DNA from: Anolis sagrei
Taxonomy: Eukaryota; Chordata; Lepidosauria; Squamata; Anolidae
Direction: 5' to 3'
Assembly: GCF_037176765.1 (NCBI RefSeq)
Contig: NC_090021.1
Location: 61,261,453 to 61,325,452, forward strand
DNA length: 64,000 nucleotides
Position 1 is the stretch's first letter; every line of letters begins with the position of its first letter. The notes under the pieces are model-generated. The model did not search any database. It had not been told where the DNA came from and worked only from the letters and a program-made list of their open reading frames with translations. Positions 9,701 to 24,700 of this stretch are shown here, piece by piece. The position numbers were made by a program, and so were the translations under genes.

Positions 9701-12700
9701 TAACTCGGAGACTGCTTCTATATAGATACTTGAGGGAAATATCCTACTTAGATGGCATTAGTAACTATTTTGAAATCGTGTTGTTTATTGGTGGTTTTAA
9801 TATAAATGTTATTGTATTACCGATTTTTAATTTTTTATGCTTTACGTCTAAATTTTATTTTATGTTTATATTTTAATTTAGTTAGGTTAATTTATAGTTA
9901 GTTATATATTATTATCTTGTTATTATCTTATGTACAGCATTGAATTTTGCCTTTATAATATTGGAAACTGCTTTGAGTTCCCATAGAGGGAGAAAAGCGG
10001 TATATAAATGTATCAAATAAATAAAGAAATTGGGTATTAGGATCTCTCTGAGAAAAATCCTAATATCTGAAAAATGACAATGCTTTACTGTTTGGTATTT
10101 GAATATTACCAGGATATGATCACAACTAGATAATACATAGTTGTGTCTTCTACTATGTAAAGTCCAGAGATTTTACTATTAATATGCATGAAAAATAATC
10201 AGCAAACTGTAATTAGTGTTACCAAGGAGTTAACTATTGTTCTTAGAGCAACAAGTATAATACTTTTGACATCCTGATTAAAATTACTGGTAGTTACTTA
10301 ACAGGCCCATTAGAGGCTGCTCTCCACAGAACTGGCTGTTCTAGAAAAGGCTGTAGAGCAGGTTCCTGATTTTTAACTCCTCAGAAAAGGCAGCAGATTG
10401 CAAAGAAACACATTCTCTCAATCTATCTCAAACGTGATATTGGTATAACTACAAGATTTCCAATTGAAAAAAATCAACTATGAAAAGATTTTTGACACCT
10501 ATTTTTCAATATTATTCTCATTAGCTTTTAAAGAGAGAAATGAGCACAAAGGCTTACCTTGAGAAGAGCTCGGGCAATTGCAATTCGTTGCTTTTGTCCA
10601 CCTGTCAATAAATAGATTAAAATTCTTTTTTAAATATAAAAAAACACTTTCCCCTTTTGTCTTAAGCTTCTAGCTTAAATATTATAGAGATGTTATGCTC
10701 TCTGCTAATTTACAGAAAAAGATAAATATTTATAGATAGAACCACAGAATGATGGAGCTGAAAGAGATCCCAGGAGCACCCAGTCAAACCCCATTATGCC
10801 AAGCAGAAATAAACAAACAATTCTCAATGAATGGCCATTCAGCCTCTATTGAAAAACCTCCAGAAAAGGAGCTTCCACCACACTCCTAAGCAGCATATTT
10901 CATTGCCAAGAAACTCTAATGGTGAGGAAATTTTATCTAATGTTTAGGTGAAATTTCTTTTCCTGTAATATGAATCCATTGTTCTGTTTTCTTTCTAGAG
11001 CATCGGAAAACAAGCTTGCCTTCTTCTTAATGTAACATTCTTCCATATAGTTTAACATATCATCATGTGAAAGCATTAATCACATAAACATATTTTCAAA
11101 ATGGCAACCTCTTACCTGAAAGAAGAATTCCTTTTTCGCCAACTAAAGTATCGAATCCTTTTGGAAAATTTTGGATAAAGCTAAAAGCATTTGCAATCTC
11201 AGCAACTTTTTCAATTTCTTCCATAGTAACTGCAGAGGGGTCCTCCGCACCATAGGCAATGTTTTCAGCGATAGAGCATGAGAACAGAATAGGTTCCTAG
11301 TATGTGTGAAAGCACAGTGAATCATCACAATATATAGTTAGGGAGTTCAAATACATGCAACAAACAGGATGAAAAAGTAAACACAATATTCTTAAGTACA
11401 GGCTTATCTGTTCAAGTATGACTTTCAAGAGATGGAATTCAATTTTTTTTTTTGGTCTTGTCAGGAGCGACCTGAGAAACTGCAAGTCGCTTCTGGTGTG
11501 AGAGAATTGGCCGTCTGCAAGGACGTTGCCCAGGGGACGCCCGGATGATTTGATGTTTTATCATCCTTGTGGGAGGCTTCTCTCATGTCCCCGTATGAGG
11601 AGCTGGAGCTGGAGCTCATCTGCCTCTCCCCGGATTCGAACCTGTGACCTGTTGGTCTTCAGTCCTGCTGGCACAGGGGTTTAACCCACTGCGCCACCGG
11701 GGGCTCCTGGAATTCAAATTGATAATACAAAAAAGGCCCTCCAGTGTTCCCAAAAGTTTGTCCAGTGCTTAGAATGGACAAACTCGTATAAAGAGAAAAA
11801 TGAATGAGAATAAATACTACAATGAAGAAACACAACTTATCTTCTTACCTGACTTACTGTTCCAATTTTAGTCCTGAACCAGAGTGGATTTAGTTGACGA
11901 ATATCAACACCATCAACAGTGACCACTCCTTTAAAAAGTTAAAAGGATCTTGTTAGGTAAAATTTCAGATTCCAAATTTTCAGAGGAAAGAAAGAACAGG
12001 AAATACAGAACGTAAAACAAATCTACAGATACAAGTGTTGAAGTCCTTCATACATTTTTGTATTTCCAGAAAAGAGAATATATTACTTTGCAGCAATGTG
12101 AACAACTTCTACAGAGGTCTCTATTTAATATGATTCAGAGAAATATGTGTCATATCCAACAGCCATATTTACGTGAGTCTAGTGTGCCATCAAATGTAAT
12201 AAACACCTCAATCTTGAGGTGCTCATTCAAAAAAAAGAAGAAGAAGGAAGGAAGGAAGGAAGGAAGGAAGGAAGGAAGGAAGGAAGGAGAAGCAGCACCC
12301 TTCTGCCAAGCAGAGGCTGTTAAGTTTGAGGAGGAGAACAGGGCTTGGAGAGGGAAGGGGCACCCATTTCTTTGCCTCAACTGAGAGACGGAGAACGGGG
12401 CTTGGGGAGGGTAGCCACTGCTCTCCCATCAGGCTGAGGCTGGTGAGTTTCCTAGGTTTAGCCTGATGGAGGGGTACAGGCACCTTTAGGAATGCAATTC
12501 TATGTGCCATCGAATGTAATGCACACCTCCATTTTGGCACAGCAATTAAGCCAAAAACATGTGCAATACATCTGAGATAATGTAGTAATGTATAGGGCTG
12601 CAGGGATAGTACATCTCACAAGAATACACAGAACTCATATTATCACTTGAAATGTACCCCCTGAGAATGTGTAAAAATACAACTTGAGCCTAATATGTAT

Positions 12701-15700
12701 CTATGAACCTTCTTCATACAATCCTTCCTTATTCTAAACAGAATAGAGCTTAATCTAAGGTAAAGGTTAAGGTTTCTACTGACATTAAGACTAGTGTCCG
12801 ACTCTGGGAGGTGGTGCTCATCTCCATTTCTAAGCCGAAGAGCCAGCATTGTCCGTAGATGCCTCCCACATCATGTGGCCAGCATGACTACATGGAGCGC
12901 TGTTACCTTCCTGCCGAAGCAGTACCTATTGATCTACTCACATTTGCATGTTTACAAACTGCTAGGCTGGCAGAAGCTGGGGCTAACAGCAAGAGCTCAC
13001 CCCTCTCCCTGGATTCAAACTGCCAACCTTTCGCTCTGCAAGTTCAGCAGCTCAGTGGTTTAACCTGCTGTGACACCAGGGGGGCTGAGTTTTCTCTATC
13101 TCTTAAAAAATAAAATACTGGTTATTGACCCTCTTTATGAGGTGCTGCTCCTTCCCCATCACCCTAGCACTGCATTTTCCCTCAGTAGTCGCTTGTCAGT
13201 AGCCTTGAGCAAATACACAAAACTCCTACAACTTGACATTTGGAATTCACTGTGGAACAGAGATAGATGAGGAAATGGTTTGCTCTCTCTCAGGAGGAAA
13301 GTTCTACTCAAGCAGCATGAATTTAAATGGTCAGGCTCCACCTACACTGACCATTTCATGCCGTTCAATGCATGCTGCTTGAGTAGAAATAGCATCAAAT
13401 TGCAGTGGCCAGACAACAAAGCTGCCTTGAATATCTATTAGGAGAAAGATGGGATAGAAATAAAGATAAATATGATATCTTTCACAAAAGCACTCAAAAG
13501 AAAGTCCTTTATGTGCACCAGTGCTTTGTGGTTTATGTAGTCACCATCCATCCAGACCTCAAACTGGTTCCAGAATGTCCTATGTAATAATCTGTACTGC
13601 AAAGCAACTATTTTTAATACAGTTTTGAAACAGCATTGTATGTTCAGTGTGGATGGCCCCAATATTACATACAAATTCTTACCTGAGACAGGATCATAAA
13701 GCCTAAGCAGAAGAGACACAACAGTAGATTTGCCAGAGCCGCTCGGGCCAACCAAGGCCATGACAGAGCCCGCTGGGATGGAAAGGGTAAAGTCTTGAAA
13801 AATTAAAGTTTCTGGTCGAGTTGGATAGGCAAACTGGATATTTTTGAACTCCAGAGCACCTTTGAAAGCATCCTGGTTTAATACAATGCCCTCTAAATGG
13901 GGTGGGGGAGGTGGGGGTGGGAAGAGAGACAAGAAAAGGAACTTTCAAAGATATCCACATATAAATACATTTTGAATGAAGAAAGACCCATTTGTCCAAG
14001 TAGCCTTCATAGTAGTACCTTGACTGTGCTATGTTCAGTGACATCATTAACAAGCCAAAAGGTTTGCTTTCTGACTAGATAGTGTCTTATAGATCTGGGT
14101 CTGGTTGTATCTTCAAGCTGTTTTTGACATATCACAGGCTTTTCTGAGGCTGAGGGTATGTGGCTTGCCCAGAATCACTTAGTGGGTTTACATCGCCAAG
14201 TGGGGATTCAAACCCAGAGTCATATTCCAATGTTCAAATTATTATACCATGCTGGTTCTCAACCTATTTTCGTAGAGTTGTTATGATAAAATGTAGGGGA
14301 GAATTATGGGCGCTACTTCATGTTCCATCCCTTCAAATGGGGTTGGCAGACCTAAAGAGATTGTGGGACCCACTGCTTAAATGCTAGGGAAGACAGGGGA
14401 ATAGTCGTTCATTCTTCTGTATCATTGCCACACTTGCATTTCAATTGCATACATACCCTTGTTTGCTGACATACACTTGAAATAAAACAATTTACATTGC
14501 CCTGTTTGCTGTGCCTCCTGCTCTATAATTACTGCATGTTTTTCAAAAAAAATCAGGAAGATATAATTGCACAATATATAATGCCCAATAATGCAATTAA
14601 GCAATTCTGTACTTCTGCTTTAATGCAACTGCGCTCTCCAGGAATTCCCTACTCAGTTCAGAAAGATGAAAATACAAGGGCTATGCAAACCCCTTTTCTG
14701 TTTTTTTCTGTTTTGTGTTTTCCCACAAAACAATACTTCCCTGTTTCTGCTTTTGTATATCACTATTAAATTTTTTGTGTATTTTAGAAAAATTACTCTA
14801 AAAAACCTATCATTTCTTTGGGAAACCTAACTTTAAAAAGACTACATCTATACTATGCTATTTCACTATTCCTCTTCTTAAAAATTAATGTAACAAAATT
14901 CTGGGGGTGAATGTACTGTGGTTGTCTTGAGAATTACCATGGGATCCCAATGGAAGTAGTCTGGAGTTTCCCTAGAGATCCCTGGGGAATACCTAAGTAA
15001 GGAGCACTGAAATCATATCCATGGCATGCCCACTATGTTCCCAATATGGTAGCCAAGCAAAATGAGACTATCAGCACTAAATCATAGTGCGATTGGGGTT
15101 TGTTTTGATTATTTCTATTGGGAAAAGAACTGATTGTTAAATGTCCCAACAGTGGTCCAATACAGAATAGCATCAAGAAAACTACAATGTCATGCAATAA
15201 GATATAGTTAAAGATGACACTAACACAATCCAATTGTGGTATAGCAGTGGAAAGCGTCTAAGTTCTACTGTGCTAAGCAGGTGTATTCAGCAGCAAAAAT
15301 GAAATTGCAGCTTTTACCTTTGAACACCTCATTCCAATTTTATTCTAGATCACTTTGGGAAAACTTTAGTCTCCAGATATTTGAGATTACGATTCCCACA
15401 ATCATTACATGTTAACTTAGTTGGCTGGTACTAATGGGAGGTGAAGTCCAAAACACCAGGAGGGTAAAAAGTGCCCTGATCTACATAATAAAAAAATTTC
15501 TCTGGAATTTCTTAGTGTTTTGGACTTGTGTTGCAAAAACATTTTTTCTCCATCCTTTTGTTCGTATGCATACCAATCTACTGAGGCTACCTCTTCATTT
15601 ATGTGATTATCTATTAAGTACCATAAATAATTTTGCTCGGTTCTGCTGCATCAGACTAATATGGCTATCTATACATCTGCAATGATTCATAAGATATTCA

Positions 15701-18700
15701 AATTTAAGCAAAATATTTATTGCTTTCTGATTTAAAGTGTCTATGGCTATACCATGTCAGCTTAAGCAAGTGCAAAACTTTAATGAAAACAGAGAGCATA
15801 CCATTAAATGGAAGTCCTGGCTTTCGATCAATGAGTTCCCAGAGACGCCCTCCTGCACCCAATCCTTTCATTAGTTCAGAATAGAAAGAGCTTAAACCTA
15901 AAAAAGAAAACTTATTGTTATGCATGAATAATGTAGAATATATACTTGGACTTGAAAGATGCACTATTAATTACCCATTCCAATGTTCCCTGTCAACACA
16001 CAGCTTGAAAAACAAGTTCTGTACATTTTACAGAATAAACTCTTTTAATGCATTTTAAAACAGTAGATTATAAAAAAAGAACATTCTTGACAGGAACAAT
16101 TCATGTAATGGGGCAATGGCCTCCCTCTCCCAGTTCAAGAGAGTAAGTGCACCCCAAGACTGCAGATGATTGCATGTAGTACAGAGTTGCTTCACCCCCT
16201 CTCCTTTAAGTAAAAGGCACTTTTGACATGGCTGGCAATACTTCAGACATGATGGAGGAAATCTTCCTTGTGATCACCTGAACTTTTGATCCATGTAGTT
16301 TGAAAGGCTAGATGTATTATTTTCACTCTACACTTGTAGTGTTAAAGGTGATTGATTTTCTCTTAGAGCAATGATTCTCAACCTATGGGTCTTCAGACGT
16401 TTTGACCTTCAACTCCCAGAAATCCTAACAGCTGGTAAACTGGTTGCGATTTCTGGGAGTTGTAGGCCAAAACACCTGGAGACCCACCTGTCGAAAACCA
16501 CTGTCCTAGAGCAACCATAAAGGAGGCAACTACAACTTACTATAAATAGATGAACTACACAAGAGACAACAGGAGTAGAACAGTGTGCATTTCCACAGTC
16601 CTGAAGTCAAGCACAGTTCTAATACAAAGATAAATGCAGCCGACCCTCTGTATCCACAGGTTCTGTATTCCATGGATTCAAACATCTGCAGTTCAAAAAT
16701 ATTAGAAAAAAAATCCAAAAAGCAAATGTTGATTTTGCCACACACTGAACACTGATACGTAAGCACACCCTGCTGTTTCACAGATCCTCAGGTTCTCTTT
16801 GGTACTCGTCGTATGCCATTTTATATAAAGAACTCCATCTTGCTGAGCCACTGTACATAATAAGGATAGATTTTCATATCCACTGGAGGTCTTGGAACTA
16901 AACTCCAACAGATACCAGTGTAGATATGGGTGTATATGCGAATAAATATATAGTAAAAATATATAGTAAATATATAAAAAAGGATACATAATCAATCTTA
17001 AAGGTGGAGAAACAGCTACAAGGAGTCGATAAAGGAATAAAACAGAATGGAGCTTCACAATGGAAAGCGCAGAGAAGGGTGACAAAATCATGGGCATGTT
17101 GATAAAAGCTGTAATGAACTCTTTAAAATAGCATCTCAGTGTAATTTGTAGAGACTCTCCACTTGACACAGGGGCACCTTAGCAGATGCACTCTTCTCAT
17201 AGCTGGGTTGCTTTGCCGAAAGGAGAGGCCCGGCCCGGCGGGAAGGTGTGTGACTTTTGATCCTTCCTCTCCTCCTCTCTCAGCACAGAGACCCAGCTGG
17301 GTTGATGTGCCGAAAGGGGAGGAAGCGCGCGCAGCTGGTAGAAGCCCTACAAAGGACTTCTTTCAGCTTCACGCCTTTCCGCCAGGACCCTCACTCGAGT
17401 ATATGATGAGGGGGCCTTTTTCAGCTGGGTTGCTGGGCTGAGAGGAGAGGAGAAGCTGCATGCCTTCTTCTTCTTTCCACCTACAGAGCAAGTTTACTGT
17501 TTTTCTTTGAAATAAATATTTAAAAAACATTTCACCTACTGATGCCTCAATTAATGGAATTTTATTGTTATCTATTTTTATTTTGAAATTTATCAGTAGC
17601 TGCTACATTTCCCACCCTAGGCAATAACGAGGCATTAACTGGGGCATCATCTCTTTGAAGCACCTATTTTTGTCCCACTGAAAGCCTGTAAGTCAAACAC
17701 AATAGGCAAGTTTTTCATACACTGCAAAACTGATTTTCCAGCTATGAAAAGAATGAGTGTGACACAAGAAGACCATTATAATTTTTTTAAGTTAAAATGA
17801 ATGAGTTGTTCTGAGCATGCATATTAAGATTGTTTTATGGTTTTAATAACTGTTTTGATATTTAATGATGTACTGTTTTTAATATGATTTATGTTTAAAG
17901 TGTGGTTTTACTATTGTAGTTGTAAGGCATTGAATTTTTGCCATTATCTATGTGTAAAGCGCTTTGAGTCTCCCTAGGGGTGAGAAAAGTGGTATATAAA
18001 TACTGTAAATAAATAAATAATAATAAATATTTCATAAAGATAATGGTAAGCAAAAACTTATTCTGATCCCTAATTCCGAATGCAATATATATCCATGTTA
18101 AAGCATTACCTTATAAGAAAAGATGATAACTTTTTGTGCACTGGGCATTTTAAAGGCTTTTAAAATAGTAATACAAATGTATACACCCATTAGTGTTTAG
18201 AGATCAGGCTATACATAAGAGAAAGAAATATTTTTGAAATACGCCAGCTTTGGAGAGTTTCCTGGATCTCATCTTATGTTCATAATGTCCCTTTTTTCTA
18301 ATCAATGAATGTACATAGCACATTCAACAAATGCTATTTCTCATCACTTTCAAGTTTTCTCCACATCATTTGCTAGATAAATAACCAAGGAAATGAGTTT
18401 GGATCAATTCACTCACAGTGCACACTTGCGGAGTGGTCTGATTTAATCTGGCTTGTGCATTGTTTGTGGAAACACTGAGTTGCCAAGCATATTTTGAGTG
18501 GATTACTTTCTGATACATGTTACATCTGTTATTTGAACTCACCTTATCTGTAGTACAGCAGTAAAGATAACAAAAATGCATCTGAAAGCCCTATTTATTT
18601 TCCCAGTCAAGTTTTCAAACATGCATTATCCTAATTAAGTGGCTGCATAGAGTCTACCTTCCACAAGGGCTGGTTCCAGGCATATCCCTTGCTTTCATAT

Positions 18701-21700
18701 CAGTTATGAATATATTTGCAACTGATAAAAGCACTACCATGCTAATCTTGCTGTTCCATAAAACTGTTTAAAGAAGTAAAGATTTTCCCTGACATTAAGT
18801 CTAGTCGTGTCTGACTCTGGGGGTTGGTGCTCATCTCCATTTCTAAGCCAAAGAGCCATTGTTGTCTGTAGACACCTCCATGGTCATGTGGCCAGCATGA
18901 CTGAATGGGGCACCATTACCTTCCCAAAGAAGCCATGCCTACTGATCTACTCACATTTGCATGTTTTCAAACTGCTAGGTTGGCAGAATCTGGGCCTAAC
19001 AGCAGGAGCTCACCCTGCTCCCTGGATTTGAACCACCAAACTTTCAGTCAGCAAGTTCAGCAGCTCAGCGGTTTAACCTGCTGCACCACCATAAAATTGT
19101 TACAGATCATTATTATTATATAGACCAAAGTGTGCAGGCCAGTGTTGCTGTACTGGACAGTAATGATAAAATATATAAAGTTATATCTTTTATTAGGCAT
19201 AATTCTGTTAGTAAAGTTTAACAAAAGCCTTTTAATTATGTAATTCTGTTAGTTAGAAATATAATTATTCTGCAACTATATAGCTGGGCTAAGCATATCA
19301 TAAGCCAAAAAGTATTAAAAGTCCTCACCAAAAAATTAAAGGAAGGTGAATTCTGCCTTTTGCAACCTTTTAAGATTTGTACACCCTTTTTTAAATAATC
19401 TGTACTTCCCTGTGTAGTATTTATCAATTGCCCAATTTATTTTCCTAGTGATAAAGAGGGACAGAGAACTATGCATAGAAACACTGTTTGGCTGATCTTT
19501 TGAGGCTTTATGTTTGTACATCTTTAATATTTACAACCAGAGGAACAATAACTTATTTAACTTTGCTGACTTTCTGTACTGAAATCATAGTGTTCACACA
19601 CTCATGATCTTTACCAGGTAATTGATACACTTAAAAATACCTTTAGTGCTTCAAGAGCCACTCATACCAGTTACTTTCAAGGGCTTTAAAATATTTTTGT
19701 TATCAAGTATACATTTTATGATGCATACCTCCAATACTTATGCCAACCCAGAAGGCATACATTAAGAAAGAAGACAGTTCACCAATAGTCATGTGGGCAC
19801 TGCCCATCAGTAATCCTCCTTTGTATAAAACAGAGAGCACAATCAAATTCCCAGAGAGCCCAGTCTGAGGAGGAAGAAAAGAAAAAAATGCTGAAAGAGT
19901 AACATGTATTTCAATACAATCCTTCAAGCTGCATCTTCTAAAATGCTGTCATTTTTTAAAAAAATAAAAATAATTATGCTCCAAAGTCTATCCCCCATCT
20001 ATTATACCGTATATACTCGCGTATAAGCCAAGTTTCTCAATCCCCTTTTTATTTTATATACCCTTGGCTTATACTCAAGTCAGTTATTTATTATTTTACT
20101 GGGTTGCTATTATTACTATTATTATTACATTTACATTACTTTATTATTATTATCACATTTATTATTTTACTCTATTATTATTGTTGTGATTATTACATTT
20201 ATTATTTCACTCTATTATTACTGTTATTATTACATTTCCATTATTTTACTCTATTATTATTATTTTATTACATTTGTTATTTTACTCTATTATTATTGGA
20301 AGGATACGTAAGCACATTTACACTGAAGATTAGAATAATGATTTAATCAGAGTTGGATTAAATCATTAATCTTAAATTACAGTTTTATGTAAATATTCAA
20401 ATATGGAAATATGAAAATATGCCTCAATTAATGTAATTTGATTGGTATCTATTTTTATTTTGAAATTTACCAGTAGCTACTGCATTTCCCATCCTTGACT
20501 TATACTTGAGTCAATACATTTTCCATTTTTTGTGGTAAATGTAGGTGCCTTGGCTTATATTTATAATATAATATATTGTATGCATATCTTGTAAGACACT
20601 CTGAGTCCCCTTCGGGGTGAGAAGGGTGGCATATAAATACCACAAATAAATAAATAAATATTTGGGTTGGCTTATACTCAAGTATGTATGGTAACTTGGA
20701 AAAGCAACCTAAGGGAATGTCTGAAGGCAGCAACACTTTCATCACTGTTCTTTTGAGCACAACAGTCTACATCAGGAAGAAACACATTTACTTCTGAGAG
20801 ATCTGGATTTTATTTTTGGTCTTATCTTAAGCTTCAAAGGATAGCTAAATAAACATAAGCCCCCAAAGCGCTCTAGTTCTGTGCTTCTCAAGTTAACTGG
20901 TATGGTGGGCCAGCAACTATAGCCCTGGAATTTTTGCTGAGGAATGGCAGAACTGCTATGGGACCAGCACCAAACCAGGGCACACCATGTGGAATAACAC
21001 TGCTTAAGCAAAACATATTTCTGCTCACAATCTACTTGTAATTTTCATGTATTTTCCCTACAGCTTTGCCCTGGTACACATCTAGTTGAAGGTTCTCAAT
21101 GCTCAGGAACTGCTACTCTGATATGCCAGACAAGAGGTGTGAAGAAGAAAGCCAAGGTGGAAATTTCTACAGGAGTAATTATCATGCAAGCAACTGCCTG
21201 ATTTATTGACCTGGTGACTAATTTATTTGCATTCCCATCAGTTATTAGAGCATAGCTCTTGCAAGCATTTTTTGATTAAATGTTTTTTAAAGAAGTATAT
21301 CATTAACCTCCAACTAGATTTGAAGAGCAAAAATTTTTGCAACTGCCATAAGAACTGCTTAATGGAAATATTAATACCACATTGGTCCAATTTCTATTTA
21401 AAAGGCTCCAATAACCAATCTAAAAATTTACTTATTAATAAGATAAGTTTCCAAAGCAGTTTTGAGAGTTTCTACGGTAGCTACTGGTGAAGAAACTCTC
21501 TGATAGGTCTGGATGTGATGACCATAGTAAATACGGACAAGCAAATCCTCAATAACACACACACATTCCATGTTCTGAAGTGTAACTTATACATTTGCAA
21601 ATAATGTTTTGTAAAGGAACTAATACATTATCTTACAGGGGAAAATTAACATGGCTGTATAGACAACCTAAGAACATTTTAAGAACTCTCAAAGGAAAAA

Positions 21701-24700
21701 AAATCTCCAGGTGTGTTTCAAAAACACTTTGTGGATTCCTCACCTTCTCCTTATACTTACTGCTCCAAAGAATCCTGCTCGAGCAATGGCTTCCTTATTG
21801 GCCAACTGTAGCACATAATCAACTTTGTTCCTATATTTCTCCATTTCATTTAACTCATGTCCAAAAGCTCGAACAGTCCTTAAATTTCCAATCCGTTCTT
21901 CTGCTAACTATAAAGAGAAAAAAATTAAGGAAAACTTTCTAATACAGCAGGAATGTTAAGAGTTCTCTCATTGCATTTAAGTTCTCTCATTGCACAACAA
22001 TGGCATGTCTGAGGTTCTTCATGGTCCAAAGAAAAAGGAATGTTACTTTTAATACAAACTGCATGTTCCTGAATGTTATTTTTAATACAAACTGCTTCTT
22101 GTTGCATAGATGTGGGTTTTTAAAATGTGTATCTAAAGATATATTTTAGTTGGGGAGTGGGGTCTCACAAAATGTGCAAAATCTGGAGAAATGTAAAATC
22201 AGAACACATAGTTAAATTTCAGTCTATGCATTAATTTAAGTGATCTGGATCAGTTTACCCTGAAATCTGGCGAAATGGATTTCTGCTAAGGGATTTATAT
22301 AAGATAAAAGGATTTTCCATATGTATGAAAAAGAGACAGTGGTATAATGGCTTGAGCACTGGAATGTGATTTTGAAGACCAGGGTTCGAATCTGCTCTCG
22401 GTCATGAAAACCCACTGAGTGACACTAGGCAACTTTGGGCCTTTCCACACAGCCACATAACCCAGAATATCAAGGCAGAAAACCCCACAATATCTGGTTT
22501 GACCTGGGATATTTGAGTCCACACTGCCATATATTCCAGTTCAAAGCAGATAATGTGGGATTTTATTTAGCTGTGTGGAAGGGTCTTCAGACACTCTCAG
22601 CTCCAGAAAAACCTTAGGAGCACTGTAAATTGATAATACCCTGAAGGCACACAGCAACAACAACAATGGCATGTCTGAGGTTCTTCATGGTCCAAAGAAA
22701 AAGGAATGTTACTTTTAATACAAACTGCATGTTCCTGAATGTTATTTTTAATACAAACTGCTTCTTGTTGCATAGATGTGGGTTTTTAAAATGTGTATCT
22801 AAAGATATATTTTAGTTGGGGGGTGGGGTCTCACAAAATGTGCAAAATCTGGAGAAATGTAAAATCAGAACACATAGTTAAATTTCAGTCTATGCATTAA
22901 TTTAAGTGATCTGGATCAGTTTACCCTGAAATGTGGAGAGATCAAATCCTATGTGCTTGCTCAAAAATAAGTTTAATTGAATTCAACGAGGCTTACTTTC
23001 AAGCAAACAAGTATAAGACCGTAGCACATGGTCACTTCTGCCCCTTCCCTCCTGACTTTTAGAAAGCTGGTGAAATCTTGGCTTTGGAATATGACATTTG
23101 ATGATTAAGTCAATAACTCTTGACCACACTGACGGATGGTGATGAATTGTGATTTCACTCTGACGACCTGGCCTTATGTAATTATATGATTGTATTTTAA
23201 TGTTTTTTATGGATTAGTGTATTATGAGGTTGTGATGTTTTTATACTATTGTCTATGAATCTTCTGTTGTGAACCGGCCTGAGTCCCTCTTCGGAGGTCG
23301 AGAAGACCGGGTTATAAAAGCTCTAAATAAATAAATAAATAAATAGTTGTGCAATGACACAAGGCCAGGATAGTGCAAACAACAGGGAGAAAAAACCTTC
23401 TTTATCTCACAGTAACAAGAATTAAAAAACAAAACTGAAGTGTTCCACATTTCTGTGCCCCAATGTTTTCTGATTCTTTAACTGAACTTCAACCAGGAAA
23501 TAGCTAGATACTTGGGAGAATATCTAAATACAGGAGGGTCTTACTGTTATTTTTAAAGAAATTAACATGTTTAGCTTAACGCTCAACAATTTTGTTTTGA
23601 CATTTGAGCACTCCTTCTGATATGCTGTGTCATATAGTATGTAATTTATTGTTGTGTGTGTTTAAGTCCACTTTTGACTTATGGCAGCCCTAAGTAGATT
23701 GATCACAGGATTTTCTAGGCAAGATTTGTTCAGAGGGAGTTTGTCTTTGGCTTCTGGGGCTGAGAGAGTGTAGTCTGCCAAAGGCCAATCAGTTGAGTTC
23801 CTATGGCAGAGCCAGGATTCGAACCCTAATTTGCCAATGTCCTAGTCCAACACTCAGACTACTATACCACACTTGCTCAGGTTCTCTTATGTAATTACAT
23901 AATAATAATAATCTTTATTTATACCCCACCACCATCTCCCTGACGGGGACTCGGGGCAGCTTACCTGAGGCCAAGCCCAACAACACATTACAATAAAATA
24001 AAATAAAACCAAGGCATAAAACAATACCACAATAAAATACATAAAACATAAGAATACAGTAAACAATATAAAATACAATAAAAGTCATTCACAATCACAG
24101 TGACAGTGAGCAGGCCACATGTACAGGATAAAATACTAAAAATTCAGGGTGAGATAAGAATGAAGCAGATGATTCTTTAATGGCTGTTACTACCCTGCTG
24201 TGTTATGTTCTACTTTAAAATAAATGATTTCAGAACCCACCTGCGTAGCATCTGCAAGAGAATCCTGTGTCATTCTAGTAAGTTTTCGTAAATATCTTCC
24301 ATACAGCACAGCGATAAAAGCCAGAGGTGGCACCACACTCAGAACAAATGTGGCTAGTTTGGGAGATACAAAAAACTGGAAATAAAAAACAATTTAATTT
24401 TAACATTTTAGTACAATTAAAGAGATCCTGCTATTTCTATTTACTGGGGTGACAAAAATGTAATGCAGCATAATATGCTTCCAATATTTCACAGGGGTTT
24501 TGCAATGCATTTTTCTTTCTCAGTTCTTTACCACCACTAGTAAAGGAGGAGGAGGCAGAGAATATCATGCATGGTTTCCATGGAGCGGAAATGGCTGGTC
24601 ATCCCAGCTGCCAGCTACAATTTTTTAATTTTTTAAAATCTTTATCTGATTTTGTTTAGATTCTTGTCTGTTTCCCAATGTCTGTAGTGATGCAGTATAT

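Larger units (their letters stand above)
21994..22935 (+). repeat. Nearly identical 274-bp duplication (21994-22269 and 22659-22935)
   Basis: Both copies run from ACAACAATGGCATGTCTGAG to GATCAGTTTACCCTGAAAT with only about one internal difference by eye (TTGGGGAGTGGGG versus TTGGGGGGTGGGG). They lie 665 bp apart in direct orientation within ABCB10 intron 4. Confidence 0.9.

Noticed and set aside
12241-12290. CRISPR-like or regulatory array at the GGAA repeats
   Set aside because: A plain microsatellite with no spacers; eukaryotic context.
17180-17530. An internal CpG promoter in ABCB10 intron 6
   Set aside because: The GC-rich block matches the interior of a mariner-type repeat, which explains the composition.
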